From NCBI GenBank assembly GCA_000697665.1, contig KL197769.1, forward strand, positions 51,799 through 78,270: a stretch of DNA of 26,472 bases, written 5' to 3'. This stretch comes from Jaapia argillacea MUCL 33604 (lineage: Eukaryota > Basidiomycota > Agaricomycetes > Jaapiales > Jaapiaceae). A program made the position numbers and the translations under genes. Positions 10,273 to 21,223 of this stretch are shown here, piece by piece. Numbering within the stretch: position 1 is the first letter of the stretch; the number at the start of each line of letters is the position of its first letter. The notes beneath the pieces are model-generated. The model did not search any database, was not told the origin of the DNA, and saw only the letters and a list, made by a program, of their open reading frames with translations.

Positions 10273-12808
10273 ATGAAGATATTAGGCTTCCTCCCTCCTG
10301 GAATCCCATACGTCTTTCGAACCCTCTTTTCCGTTGTCCTAGCACCTCTTTCTGTCTTGTTCGCAGTCGACGTCCTCCGCACCCGATTCTCTGTGCAAAT
10401 TCCTATCTGGGTGTCTGCTTTATTATGCATTGTCAGCATTCCTCTCTTATTCGCCGCTCGCGTGGTTTGGAAGAGCCAGCAAGAGAAGCAGGAGGCGAAA
10501 AGGATGGGCGCGAGGTTCGCTCCAGTTATGAATGGGAATTGGCCAGGGAATGTGGATGTGTTGTTGGAGTTCGTGCGGAGTTCCAGGAATGATTATCCCG
10601 GTGAGGTTCAGTTGGGCTGGATGGCCCATCTGGGTACGAACGTCATGGACTTGCGGGTCTTATGGGAGGATATCCTCTTTACCACCGAACCTGAACATAT
10701 TAAGGTTCGTGGCTCCTCCCCCACCTGAGCGAACTCTCCATGAATCATTGTTTGTAGGCGATACTGGCTACGGATTTCCAGAATTTTATCAAGGGTGAGT
10801 TGGGTTTCACCGGATTCTTTCTACTGTCTTGATTCCCTCGGATGGTTCTGCAGGCGACAAGTTCAAATACTCTATGCGGTCCGTCCTTGGCACTGGGGTC
10901 TTCAATGCAGATGGTATGTTGTGTGTCTGAGACATTTTTTTCACGACCTAATCTCTCACACCATAGGTGATATGTGGAAGTGCGTCTTTCCGTCATCACC
11001 GGTGGGCAGCCAATCTGGTCATTGTCTAATATCACCCACCCCAGGTTCCACCGTTCCATGACACGTCCCTTCTTCTCTCGTGACCGCATCTCTCACTTTG
11101 ACATCTTCGATCGACACGCAGAGGATGCCATCGCGCGTATGAAAGAACGATTCCGCTCTGGCTACGCCATCAACTTCCAAGACCTTGCCTCTCGTTTCAC
11201 CCTCGACTCAGCTACTGAGTTCCTTTTTGGCAACGACGTTCGTTCGCTTGCATCGCCACTTCCGTATCCCTACTCTGCTCCTGCGGCTGAGCGCAGCAAC
11301 GTGGGCCTATCACACGCCGAACAGTTCGCTCGAGCCTTTGCGGAAAGCCAGGAGATCATTGCTGATCGCTCTCGGGTTGGCGCTACGTGGCCCCTTCAAG
11401 AGATGTTCAAGGACAAAACGAAGGATCCCATGAAGGTTGTGAATGGATACATCGAACCAATTTTGAGAGAGGCTCTGGAGAAGAAGCCTTCGACTGAAGA
11501 GAGGGGGGCGAATGGAGAGAAGATGGAAGTGGAGGAAGGAGAGACGTTGTTGGACAATTTGGTCAAATTTACTTCGGGTGAGCCTCCTTGCGTGGGGTTG
11601 TATCGGAGAAGAGCTCTGGTTGCTAATCTTATTATATAGACCCCATTGTTCTCAAGGACGAGATTTTGAATATCTTGATTGCTGGGAGGGATACCGTGAG
11701 TCTCCCTGCTGAAATTTCATCTTGTGTAATTTGAACTGGTTTTTAGACGGCGTCCACTTTGACTTTTGCGATCTACCTGCTGGCCATGCACCCACCCGTC
11801 CTTGCCAAACTTCGCTCGGAGATTATGGAACTCATTGGCCCTAGCAGGAGGCCTACCTACGACGATATTCGAGATATGAAATTTTTGAGAGCGGTCATCA
11901 ACGGTTAGTCCCCTCTCAATTTCCTCATGTTAAACTGCTTTCTGTGCTCCCTCGATCATCCACTGTTCCCGCGTTCTCGTCTGGATAAGCTGACATATGG
12001 TATGGTTTGCAGAAACACTGCGTCTGTTCCCCGTAGTGTGAGTTCATCGTTGACTAACTCTGTATCCAAGTATCTCACCTCAGTATTTTCCAGACCTTTC
12101 AATATTCGGTGCGTCAGCTTTCACGAGAGTGTCTCTAACCATAACATAAATCGACAATTTCTTCAGCGAATCTGTCAACTCAACGACGTTACCTTCCTCC
12201 AATCCTACTGAAAAGCCGATCTATGTCCCGGCTAGAACGAGGTGAGACCTCGTTGTATTCTCCCCTTCCTGCCGTTACTGATAAAGGTGTTGATAGCACA
12301 TCCTATTCGGTCTTCCTGATGCACCGTAGGACCGATTTGTGGGGACCTGACGGTTCGTGATTCATGTCATCCCCCTGCGGGAAGCATCCGACACTAATTC
12401 ATTGATTCAGCTGCGGAATTTGATCCCGACAGGTTCATCGACGAGAGATTGAAGAAATACCTCACTCCTCATCCGTTCATCTTCGTTCCGTTCAACGCTG
12501 GCCCTCGGATCTGCCTTGGTCAGCAGGTCCGTCCCCGTTATCTTTCTCTCCTTCTCCCGTAAACCTCCAACTGAAATGTCTTGCAGTTCGCGTACAACGA
12601 AATGTCGTTCATGTTGATCCGACTTTTCCAATCTTTCTCCTCCGTCACTCTTTCGCCCTCGTCCCACCCTCCTGGCACTCTGCCCCCTCCTGAGTGGTCT
12701 TCTGCGAAGGGAAGGAAGGGAATCGAAAAGTTCTGGCCAAAGAGCCATTTGACCATGTACTCGCTCGGGGGGTTGTGGGTGAATATGGAAGAGGCTAAAG
12801 ATGCGTGA
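10273..12808 (+). CDS. CYP63-like cytochrome P450 monooxygenase (13 exons)
   Basis: Heme-thiolate monooxygenase, expected in the ER membrane with NADPH-P450 reductase as partner. Exons: 10273-10704, 10758-10794, 10854-10913, 10967-10979, 11045-11577, 11640-11695, 11747-11903, 12013-12037, 12094-12108, 12167-12241, 12297-12352, 12411-12526, 12587-12808; 598 aa, all phases closed. The N-terminal hydrophobic anchor (residues about 8-60) includes the [10 protein letters not shown] start. [19 protein letters not shown] marks the C-helix region. The I-helix AGRDTT is at 373-378, ETLR (ExxR) at 430-433, FDPDRF at 490-495, and the heme loop [10 protein letters not shown] with Cys521. The sequence matches the CYP63 family of wood-decay fungi, known to oxidise alkanes, fatty acids and xenobiotics; this enzyme's own substrate is not deducible. 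Unlike its two paralogues it lacks the first intron. Exons of 13 and 15 nt are conserved with the neighbour. Confidence 0.95.
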
Positions 12809-13294
12809 GGTGTTTGTATGATCTTAATCATACGAGTGAGCGTAGTCGGATTTCGCGTCTAGTGTAAATGTAATTCGCCTTTGTATGTACTAATGAGATC
12901 TTCCTCCCCGTCTGTCTATTGGGGAAGCGTTGGGTTGGCGGAGTTGGTGACTTCTTGTCAATCATAAAGTGATCGGCTTCACCGAGCCTCGGGGCGGCGT
13001 AGCGGCGCGGATTCGTGTGGCTGCCTACACAACTGTTGCGTGGATTTTCCAGTGTTCCACCTTCCTCCCTGTCGTCTCGGAGCAATGCCTTTTGATATTG
13101 ATAGTGCCATTGAGTTGGATCTCATACCATTTCTCTCTGGTGTCGGATATCAACGGCCTGCAGCGTCGTCGCCGTCGAGCCCGGTTCCACAAATCCGGAT
13201 CTGTTGGCGCTAACGCCGAATCAAATGAAGAGGATAACGTATTTCTGGACAGACTGAACGTCTGGCTGTTGACTTGAGAGTTCATTCAACGAAC
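12809..13294. other. Spacer between tandem P450 genes
   Basis: About 490 bases holding the 3' flank of the first gene and the promoter of the second. No clear TATA box precedes 13295. No gene is supported here. Confidence 0.55.
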
Positions 13295-15894
13295 ATGAAG
13301 CATTGGCTGAGCTCCCTCCCTCCCGGTGTCCTTTTTCTGGTCGATAACGTCTTCTCTGTATCCTTCCTCGCCCCAGCTTCTGTCCTCGCTGCTACCAACA
13401 TCTTCTACACACGTTTCTCCCTTCATATTCCGAACTGGCTGTCGGCGCTGTCATGCCTCGTCAGCCTTCCCCTTGTGTTTGCAGGTCGCATAATATGGAA
13501 GAGTTTTGCTGATGAGAGGGAAGCAGCTAGGATGGGCGCAAGGATGGCTCCTGTTATGAATGGAAAGCTTCCAGGAAATCTTGACATTCTAATGAAGTTC
13601 TTGAACGGCTCGAACAATGACTATCCCGGTGAGTGGTAGGCTTTGAGCTGAAAATATTAGGATATTGGTTCACCCATGGTTGCGGCGTTGCGACGACAGG
13701 CGAGGCTCTGCTGGAATGGATGGAGCACTTGAACTCGAACACTTTCAATCTCCGGTTGTTGTGGGAAGACTTCATCGTGACCACTGAACCTGAATATATC
13801 AAGGTCGGTGATTCACTCATCCTCAGGCATTTCAGCAAAGTGAATACTATGTCGTTAGACTATCTTGTCGACAGATTTTCACAACTATGTCAAAGGTTCG
13901 TCCGTTAATGTGAAGAGTGTCCCCTCTTGCCCTGTATTAAACTCTCGCAGGCGAGAGGTTCCAGTATGCTATGGAGTCTGTCCTTGGCTCTGGTGTTTTC
14001 AATGCAGATGGTGCGTTTCCCTGCTACTCCCCCAAAACTTCTCTTACATTTGTCACCGACACACAGGTGACATGTGGAAGTAGGCACTCCTTTTCCCCAT
14101 CTACCTTCGTAGCTTATGGCCCTGACGGAACTCTCAGATTTCATCGTTCAATGACACGCCCTTTCTTCACCCACGATCGTATCAGCCATTTCGACATTTT
14201 CGATCGACACGCCGAAGACGCCATTGCAAGAATGAAAGATCGCTTTGAGTCCGGATACGCCGTCGACATCCAGGACCTCATATCCCGCTTCACCCTCGAT
14301 TCAACGACTGAATTCCTTTTTGGAAAGGACGTCCGTTCTTTGGCTTCTCCATTACCATTCCCATACACCACCGGCACGAAGCTTCCCTCTGGGGACATAC
14401 ATCTATCTCAAGCAGAGCAGTTTTCGAGGGCGTTTGCCCAGTCGCAGCAGATAATTGCTGATCGATCTAGGACGGGTGAGGTATGGCCTTTACTGGAGAT
14501 ATTTGGGGATCAGACAAAGAAACCGATGGAGGTCGTCAACGGCTATATCGAACCAATCTTGAGAGAGGCATTGGAGAAGAGGAAGACAAGTGAGAAAGTT
14601 ATTGAGGGCGACAAGTACGAGGTTGGGGAAGGAGAGACGCTGTTGGATCATCTCGTCAAGTATACTTCGGGTGAGTGGATTTGTACAGGTAACCTTTTCA
14701 CAAAGTCTACAAAGTCACTGATTGTTCGCTTTTGTTCTCAAGACCCTGTTGTTCTCAAGGACGAGATTCTGAATATCATGATCGCTGGGAAGGACACGGT
14801 GTGTTTCGTTCTGTATCCCCTGTGCCTCTATCTGCCATTGTATGTATTGATAAAGCTCTTCCACATAGACTGCTGTGACTATGACTTGCGCTATCTATCT
14901 ATTAGCTATGCATCCCTCGGTACTCAGCAAACTTCGTTCTGAGATTTTGGAACGCGTTGGACCCCACAGGAGACCTACGTATGACGATATCAAGGAGATG
15001 AAATACCTGAGGGCTGTTCTCAATGGTTCGTCTCGTCTTTTCCTACACTTTCGTCTCACCAGGGATTGGCTAATACCTCGACTAAAGAGACACTCCGATT
15101 ATTTCCTCCTGTGTGAGCGTTCCTTGCTGGCGTATTTTGAACGATGGTTTCTCACTTACCATAATTCCAGCCCTTTCAACGTGCGGTTAGTTTGATGTCT
15201 TCAATCGGTGCTTGAGGTGAATCTTATGATCACTGAACGCAACTTCACCACCAGCGATTCCGTGAATGCAACAACGTGGCCTTCCTGCGATCCTACCCAA
15301 AAGCCAATTTATATCCCTGCTGGCACCACGTCAGTAATCTTTGCCTTTCGCTCCCAGGAGCTTGGGTTGATCTCTCTGCCCGTTCTCCAGTATTCCGTAT
15401 TCTGTATTCTTGATGCATCGCAGGACCGACTTATGGGGACCTGACGGTACGTCACATTCAACAGGCGCCCGTCGCTGAGTTCATAACATCTCCTGTTCAG
15501 CTGACGAATTCGATCCGGAACGCTTTATCGATACGAGGCTGAAAAAATACCTCGTTCCCAATCCATTCATCTTTCTCCCATTCAACGCTGGTCCCCGAAT
15601 CTGCCTCGGTCAACAGGTCTGTCACCTTCCAATTACGGGTTACCCATGTATCCATGTCTAAATCGATCATTACAGTTTGCGTACAACGAAATGTCATTCA
15701 TGTTGATCCGACTTTTCCAAACCTTTTCATCCGTCACGCTTTCACCTTCGTCTCATGTTCCTGGTACGCTGCCACCTCCGGAATGGTCTTCGGCACGGGG
15801 GAGGAAAGGGATAGAGAAATTTTGGCCGAAGAGTCATTTGACGATGTACTCGCTTGGGGGCTTGTGGGTGAACATGGAGGAGAAAGAGGTTTGA
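13295..15894 (+). CDS. CYP63-like cytochrome P450 monooxygenase (14 exons)
   Basis: Tandem paralogue of the gene at 10273. Exons: 13295-13628, 13700-13803, 13859-13895, 13951-14010, 14067-14079, 14138-14670, 14743-14798, 14869-15025, 15088-15112, 15171-15185, 15255-15329, 15391-15446, 15501-15616, 15676-15894; 599 aa. Exon lengths from the third onward equal those of the upstream gene except for the last, which supports the model. The start [11 protein letters not shown] is chosen by alignment. Motifs: N-terminal anchor, [20 protein letters not shown]-helix AGKDTT at 375-380 (Lys where the sister has Arg), ETLR at 432-435, FDPERF, and [10 protein letters not shown] with Cys523. An ER-membrane monooxygenase of the CYP63 type is inferred. 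It keeps the first intron (13629-13699) that the upstream gene lost. It looks intact. Confidence 0.95.
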
Positions 15895-16338
15895 GATTGA
15901 AGACCATCCAAGAGTTGCCGCTGGTGCGGGGTATGTGGTTTTAATTAGCATGTTCTTAAAACCGCACTTAACCTACGGGTCGCAACAACATTCCATGGCA
16001 GATGTACGCTGATCCAAGGCTACAGTATATGCATGTCGCCGTCCACGACCCCGTGCTCCGCGGACGATGACGCTTTCCACTTAACGTGACTATGAAGCCC
16101 CAATCTTTTAGTTATTGTTGGCAGTGGTATTATGGAGTATGTAATGATACCCCAGCATACAGTATACCTGAAGGGGAAGGGGATGGAAATTCGAGTTGCG
16201 GAGACTTGTACAGAGATCAAGTGTGAAAAGCCGATCAAGAAGGTTTACGGAACAGGCTTCCAAGAATAAGAATCGACCAAGTCCATACCGTTTGCACCTT
16301 GGGGCGGATAATCGGTGCAACGATGGATGCGCAAGGGA
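15895..16338. other. Convergent intergenic region and left edge of duplicated unit
   Basis: The 3' flanks of the plus-strand P450 and the minus-strand membrane-protein gene meet here. From about 16020 the sequence is clearly related to 18239 onward, so the duplicated unit begins here. No gene is supported. Confidence 0.55.
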
Positions 16339-17649
16339 TTAAGTATCGTAAATTTCAGGTAGGCCCGGGTGCCTGACAGGCCCTGGCGGGGGTGACTGTG
16401 GGTAGGTCGTCTGAACAGGCGAACCGGGATACGAGGGGTTGGATGAAGTCGGTCGTGTTGGGTCCTGTAAACGTTGACCCAGTGGTCATTGCTACTCACT
16501 TGAGTAGCAAAATGAAGATACGTACGTAGAATGCAGAGTTCTCGAACGTAACCGGGGGTGTGAGGGGTTGTTGCATCGTCGATGGGGTAGGAGGGCAACC
16601 TGGATTGTTCATGATGGGCACTGTGTAGAAGACCTTCAATAAAGTGGTAACGCATTGGAACAGCGACATTGGATTTGCCTTTTTCCTGCCTCCGCTTATA
16701 CCATATCCACAACACCAACCCCATTACAGCGACAACGACAACGAGGACTCCCGCAGCAACGCCACCCACTATTGCACCCATATGGCTCTGCTTGGCCCCA
16801 GATATCCTTGAAGGGATAGCAGTGGTTTCCGGGGTACCTAAACACGAAGATAGGTGTCTCTGCCATCGAAGGAGGATGCAAAACATACCACCGACAAGCA
16901 GCGCCGTCGAGGCATTAAAAGTACCACCTGTAGCCTGAAGGAATGGGATCTCGTATTGACGGGACGCGGATAAATGACAAAACGACACATACGTCTGGGT
17001 CAGTATACGCCCAGTGTGGAATGCTTGTGCCAATAGGGAGGGTACCCGGAAACCTGAACGGATGAAGATAAATTCGAGCGTAGCTGGGAACAATGCGAGA
17101 CAGGGCTTACCCTATGAGATCCATTTTAGTTGAACAGTTTCCTATCCACTCGGAGTACCTATCTTTCGTCTTGGTAAGATTAGTTCCAAAAGTGTGAGTA
17201 GACGCACATTCCGATCTTTCCGCCTTGACACCACGCACAAGCGCTAACCATTGTATAGAAAACCGTGCTGCACGTGCATGGGTTCACAGTATTATAGGCT
17301 AGCTCGGGCCCCTGATAGACGAATCCGAATGGGAGAGGCCGAAGAGGTGTGACTGTCGATGATGGATGAGCACTGAGGAGGGAAAGCCGGTGAAACGGAA
17401 TAAGTACATACGATCGCCCAGACAGATGCCTTTCAAACTTGTAGCGATCGCGCAGTCATCTTGGCCTAGTAAGTTTTGGGACTGGAAACGGTAAGGTGAG
17501 AAGGATTTCAAGACTGGATACGGGTGCAAACGAACGATGGGCGAAGCAACGTTGCAACGGGCGACATTATCTGCCTGACCGATAGCTCTGAGGGGCAAGA
17601 CAGACGCTACGAGAAGCAATGATCTCGCAAAGAGGAAAACTGAATCCAT
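16339..17649 (-). CDS. Secretory single-span membrane protein with Cys-containing ectodomain (copy A)
   Basis: Nine exons on the minus strand: 17649-17536, 17481-17412, 17352-17208, 17158-17111, 17053-16993, 16934-16889, 16837-16679, 16620-16526, 16464-16339; 287 aa. Start MDSVFLFARSLLLVASVLPL is a signal peptide ending near IGQA. The ectodomain carries GQDDCAIATSLKGICLGD, then PCTCSTVFYTMVSACAWCQG, a WIGNC element and GTSIPHWAYTD. This is the cysteine and Trp/aromatic pattern of a family common in mushroom genomes, usually annotated only as transmembrane protein. A very short stalk (TPETTAIPS) leads to the membrane helix at about 182-208 (GAIVGGVAAGVLVVVVAVMG), followed by basic residues YKRR and a Pro-rich tail with PLTPPVTFENSAFY. 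Intron 7 (16678-16621) has a GC donor; frame demands it. A cell-surface role is inferred; the function is unknown. Confidence 0.85.
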
Positions 17650-17709
17650 AAGAGTGTGAGCGGAGAGTTGGTGAGAAACTGGCGCCAATACACATGAACT
17701 CCCGTCGGC

Positions 17710-17716
17710 ATATATA
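17710..17716 (-). promoter_or_regulatory. TATA box of membrane-protein copy A
   Basis: TATATAT on the minus strand, 61-67 bases before the start codon at 17649. The same element sits at exactly the same distance in copy B. Confidence 0.6.
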
Positions 17717-17835
17717 CAAAGCGGAGACAGTGTTCTCCCTGGCCCTCCCTAGTCCACAAAAGCTCATTCATTAGAGCCTTGTCAACACAGCCTTGACAGC
17801 CTAGCCGAGGGGCGACTTTGCTGGGCGAGGACTAC

Positions 17836-17849
17836 CCATATCGATATGG
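17836..17849. promoter_or_regulatory. Perfect palindrome CCATATCGATATGG (copy A)
   Basis: A 14-bp perfect dyad 187 bases upstream of the copy A start codon. It lies inside a block (gcgaggactacccatatcgatatggta) that is unchanged in copy B although the flanks have diverged, which suggests a protein-binding site. Confidence 0.45.
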
Positions 17850-18557
17850 TATGAAATAAGTCCAACCAGTAGGTGGAGGCCCCGGGACTCCTTTGTGGAT
17901 CCAGGATCAATGAATACACGATTCCAAAGGGTGGGCGAAGGTTCAGAGGAGATAAAGTAGCCATAAAAGTGGTGGAGCAGCAGCGATGTCAGTTTGGACA
18001 GGTGATACAGATGCCTGCCTGCCTCACCTAAGAGGATCCAGAGCGGTCCGGTCGGAAGCCAAGCAACGCAAGAACTTGAAGCCAACCGACGAAGAGGAAT
18101 GGAGACCACCAGATTCGAAAGGGAGTCGCGTCTCCCCTGAGCGTCCTTGATGTAGAGTGGTTTTTGGTGCCGAGGGTGTTTTGGGCGAATATAGATGAGG
18201 AACCATGGACACGCTCATTCAGGGAGAGCTGGCCCTCTGGTATAGTAAGTGGATGTCGCTTTCAATGACCCGGTGCTCCGCAGACGATGGCACTGTCCAC
18301 TGAGCGTGACTATGGAGCCCAACTTTTAATTATTGTTAGAGAGTGGTATTATCAAGCTTGTTTGTTACGATATATCCCAAAATACAGTTTATCTGGAAGG
18401 GAATGGAACCAAAAAAAATCTTGCGGAGACACGGACATATAGAGACGAAGTCTTAAAAAGGACGACGGAACAGGCTTCCAAGAATTCAAATCAACGAAGT
18501 CCATACCGTTCGCATATGGTGGCGGATAATTCATACAAGGGTGTGATGCTTAAGGGA

Positions 18558-19954
18558 TTACGCATTGTACACTTCAGGTAGGCCCGGGTGCCTGACAGGC
18601 CCCGGCGGGGGTGACTGTGAGTAGGTCGTTTGAACAGGCGAGCCAGGATACGAGGGATAGGATGCGATCGGGCGATTTGGGTCCTGTCAAATTTGACCGA
18701 GCGGTCATGGCCTGCGACTCACTTGAGTAGTAAAAGGAAGATACGTACATAGAATGCGGAGTTCTCGAACGTAGCCGGGGGTGTGAGGGGTTGTTGTATT
18801 GTCGAGGGGGTAGCAGGGTAACCTGGGTAGTTCGTAGTGGGCACTTCACAGAAGACCTTCAACAAAATGGTAAAACATCGGAACAGCGAAGTAGGACTTG
18901 CCTGGATCCCGATTCCGCCTGTGCAATATGTACCACACCAACCCGATCACAGCGATGGCGATAACGACGACTCCCGCAACAACGCCACCCACTATCGCAC
19001 CCGTATGGCTCTTCTTGGCTCCAACTACGCTTGAGGGGGTAGAGGAACTCGAAGATGAGGAAGAGGTAGCGGATGAGGTCGTTGAAGTCCTCGATGAAGT
19101 CGTTGAAGTGGGTGAAGGGGTGGCAGTGGTTTCTGGGATATCTAAAGACGAAGTTAGGCATCTCAGCTATTAAAGGAGAAAAACACGGCATACCGCCAAC
19201 GAGCACAGCCGTCGAGGCGTTAAAAGTACCGCCCGTTCCCTGAAGGATTGGGTTGTCGTATCACGGGACGCAGATTCAGAGCAAAAGAATACGTACACGT
19301 GGGTCGGTATAAGCCCAGTGTGGAATGCTTGTCCCAGGAAGAAGTTTTCCCGGAAATCTGAACGGATGGTCAATGTTGGTGCCAAATTGTGAAAAGAAGG
19401 GGAGAGGACTTGCCCTATACTTTGCAACGGAGTCGAACAGTTTCCTATCCACTCGTTGTACCTATCCATCCTTATGTATCAGCCGAATTACTTCCACAAA
19501 AATCAATGGACTCACATCTCCCAATCTCCGCCTTGACACCATGCACAAGCGCTAAACATTGTATAATAAACCGAGCTGCATGTGCAATTGTTTACGGTAT
19601 TATAGGCCGGCTCGGGTTCACGATAGACATATCCGAATGGGAGAGGGGTAAGAGGTGTGACTGTTGACGATATATGAGCGCTGAGGGAAAGCCGATGAAA
19701 TGAAGTAAGTACATACAATCGCCCAGACAGATACCTCGCAAAGCCGTAGCGATCGCACAATCATCTTGCCCTAGTAAATTTTGGGACTGGGAACCATAAG
19801 GTTAGCAGGATGCCAAGACTGGGTGTGAGTGGGAACGAACGATGGTTGAAGTAACGTTGCAACGGGCGACATTATCTGCCTGACCGACAGCTCTGAGGGA
19901 CAAGACAGACGCTATGAGAAGGAACGACCTCGCGAAGCGGAAAACTGAATCCAT
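18558..19954 (-). CDS. Secretory single-span membrane protein with Ser/Thr-rich stalk (copy B)
   Basis: Paralogue of copy A. Exons: 19954-19841, 19786-19717, 19660-19516, 19461-19414, 19357-19297, 19239-19194, 19141-18902, 18843-18749, 18683-18558; 314 aa. All exon lengths equal copy A except exon 7, which is 81 nt longer. Signal peptide MDSVFRFARSFLLIASVLSL; ectodomain GQDDCAIATALRGICLGD, NCTCSSVYYTMFSACAWCQG, WIGNC, GTSIPHWAYTD. Residues about 166-198 are a Ser/Thr stalk including eight consecutive serines, probably O-mannosylated. The helix is at about 209-235 (GAIVGGVVAGVVVIAIAVIG), then HRRNR and a tail with PLTPPATFENSAFY. Introns 4 (19413-19358) and 7 (18901-18844) both use GC donors (GCAAGT). 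The first intron (19840-19787) must be spliced to avoid a stop and has a perfect CTGCTAAC branch site. The function is unknown; a surface sensor or wall-associated role is only a guess. Confidence 0.85.
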
Positions 19955-20014
19955 GAGAGTGTGATCGGAGAGTTAGTGAGAAACTGACGCCAACACACAT
20001 GAACTCCCTTCGAC

Positions 20015-20021
20015 ATATATA
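20015..20021 (-). promoter_or_regulatory. TATA box of membrane-protein copy B
   Basis: TATATAT on the minus strand, 61-67 bases upstream of the start at 19954, matching copy A in sequence and distance. Confidence 0.6.
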
Positions 20022-20139
20022 CTAAGCGGAGATAGTTTTGTCTCTGGCCCTCCCTAGCCACAAACTCGTTTGTGTCAGAGCCTTGTCAATGAAGGTTTGG
20101 CGGTCTAGCTGAGGGACGACTTCGCTGGGCGAGGACTAC

Positions 20140-20153
20140 CCATATCGATATGG
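20140..20153. promoter_or_regulatory. Perfect palindrome CCATATCGATATGG (copy B)
   Basis: Same 14-bp dyad as in copy A, 186 bases upstream of the copy B start codon. Confidence 0.45.
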
Positions 20154-21223
20154 TACGAAATGCAGCGGACCTAAGTCCAGCCAACCCGTGTGGACACTGC
20201 GGGATTTGAGGATTCAGGCAGGTCCAGGACCAATGAAAACACACAATTCCAATGGGTGGGTGAAGGTTCAGAGGAGATAAACTGGCCATGTGACGAGTGT
20301 GGAGCGCCGGCGACGTGAGTTCGGACAGGTGATACAGATGTGTGCCTGAAATGCCCGGAGAGGATCCGGAACAAGGTCGGAAGCCAAGACAAGCAAGAAG
20401 TCGACCGACGATGAGGAATCGACAACACCAGGTTCGAAAGGGAGTCGCGCCTCCCCTAAGTATCCTTGATGGAGTGGTTTACGTTGCTGAAGGTGTCGAC
20501 AAGATACAAATCCGACCCGTTGAGAGAGAAGGCTCAGATTCCGAGAGAGGCGCCCAATGAGCCTAGAGACAAGTCGGGCCAACGGAAAGGATATGAAAGA
20601 CAGGCTCGGCAAAGTCGAGGGGGTTAGGAGGGGGTTAGATAACTAAAACGCCTTGGCTTAAGCCAGCTATTTGAAGATGTGTGCCAAGGTGTGTGTGTGA
20701 TCATGAGGACCCCAACCAAGAACCTAGCCGAGAGCGGGGCCAGAGCAAACACTTGGCACTTGTCCCTAACCGCGAAGGTTCAGGTCGCCCTGGATAGCGC
20801 TCAGGTGGCCGTGTAGCAGCTGTATAACAGTCTGCGAGGTAAGGAAGACATAGTATCGCAAAGCCACTGGTGGTTGTGCTGGAATTCGCGAATTCCTTGC
20901 TGGCGAGCCACGGGGTTTTCCGCGTTGTCTCAAGTGACCGTGACTGTGCCCATTCAAAAGAAAGGGATGAATGTGAGGATTGGAAAAAACTGAAGTTCTA
21001 AGCTCTGTTCTATCAAACAGAATGACACCAGTGGACCCAGGATCAAGGAGTTCAGAGACGAGAAGGCAAACGAAGGGAAGGGGGGGGAATCACTGAAAGC
21101 GGTTTTGGTTTGCGCGCCACATCCATGTGGCCTCCACGTGTGTTGGCCAGTCTCGGTTCTCTCACCCATTCGAGTCGTCAATAATAACTCGTTCGTCTCC
21201 ACAACTTTCTATCCAGACCAGCC

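Larger units (their letters stand above)
17650..18557. other. Promoter of copy A and 3' flank of copy B
   Basis: Contains the TATA box and palindrome of copy A listed separately, the end of unit A near 18238, and the related 3' flank of copy B. Open frames on the minus strand (17801-18109, 18024-18218) have no motif and lie in duplicated non-coding sequence. Confidence 0.5.
16020..20530. repeat. Tandem segmental duplication (two units of about 2.2 kb)
   Basis: Unit A runs from about 16020 to 18238 and unit B from about 18239 to 20530, in the same orientation. Shared landmarks: the left edge (gtgctccg...gacgatg...gtgactatg), the 3' flank with ggcccgggtgcctgacaggc, all nine exons of the enclosed gene, the promoter with TATA box, and the palindrome CCATATCGATATGG. 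Similarity fades near 18230 and 20530. Coordinates of the outer edges are approximate. Confidence 0.85.
19955..21223. other. Promoter of copy B, end of duplication, spacer
   Basis: Holds the TATA box and palindrome of copy B, the end of unit B near 20530, and about 700 bases of sequence to the next gene in which I see no gene. A G-rich patch (gggggttaggagggggttag) lies at about 20616-20638. Confidence 0.5.

Noticed and set aside
16245-17093. Single minus-strand frame of 282 codons as one exon
   Set aside because: It reads through several introns of membrane-protein copy A in the wrong phase; the spliced model restores the conserved GTSIPHWAYTD and PLTPPVTFENSAFY segments shared with copy B.
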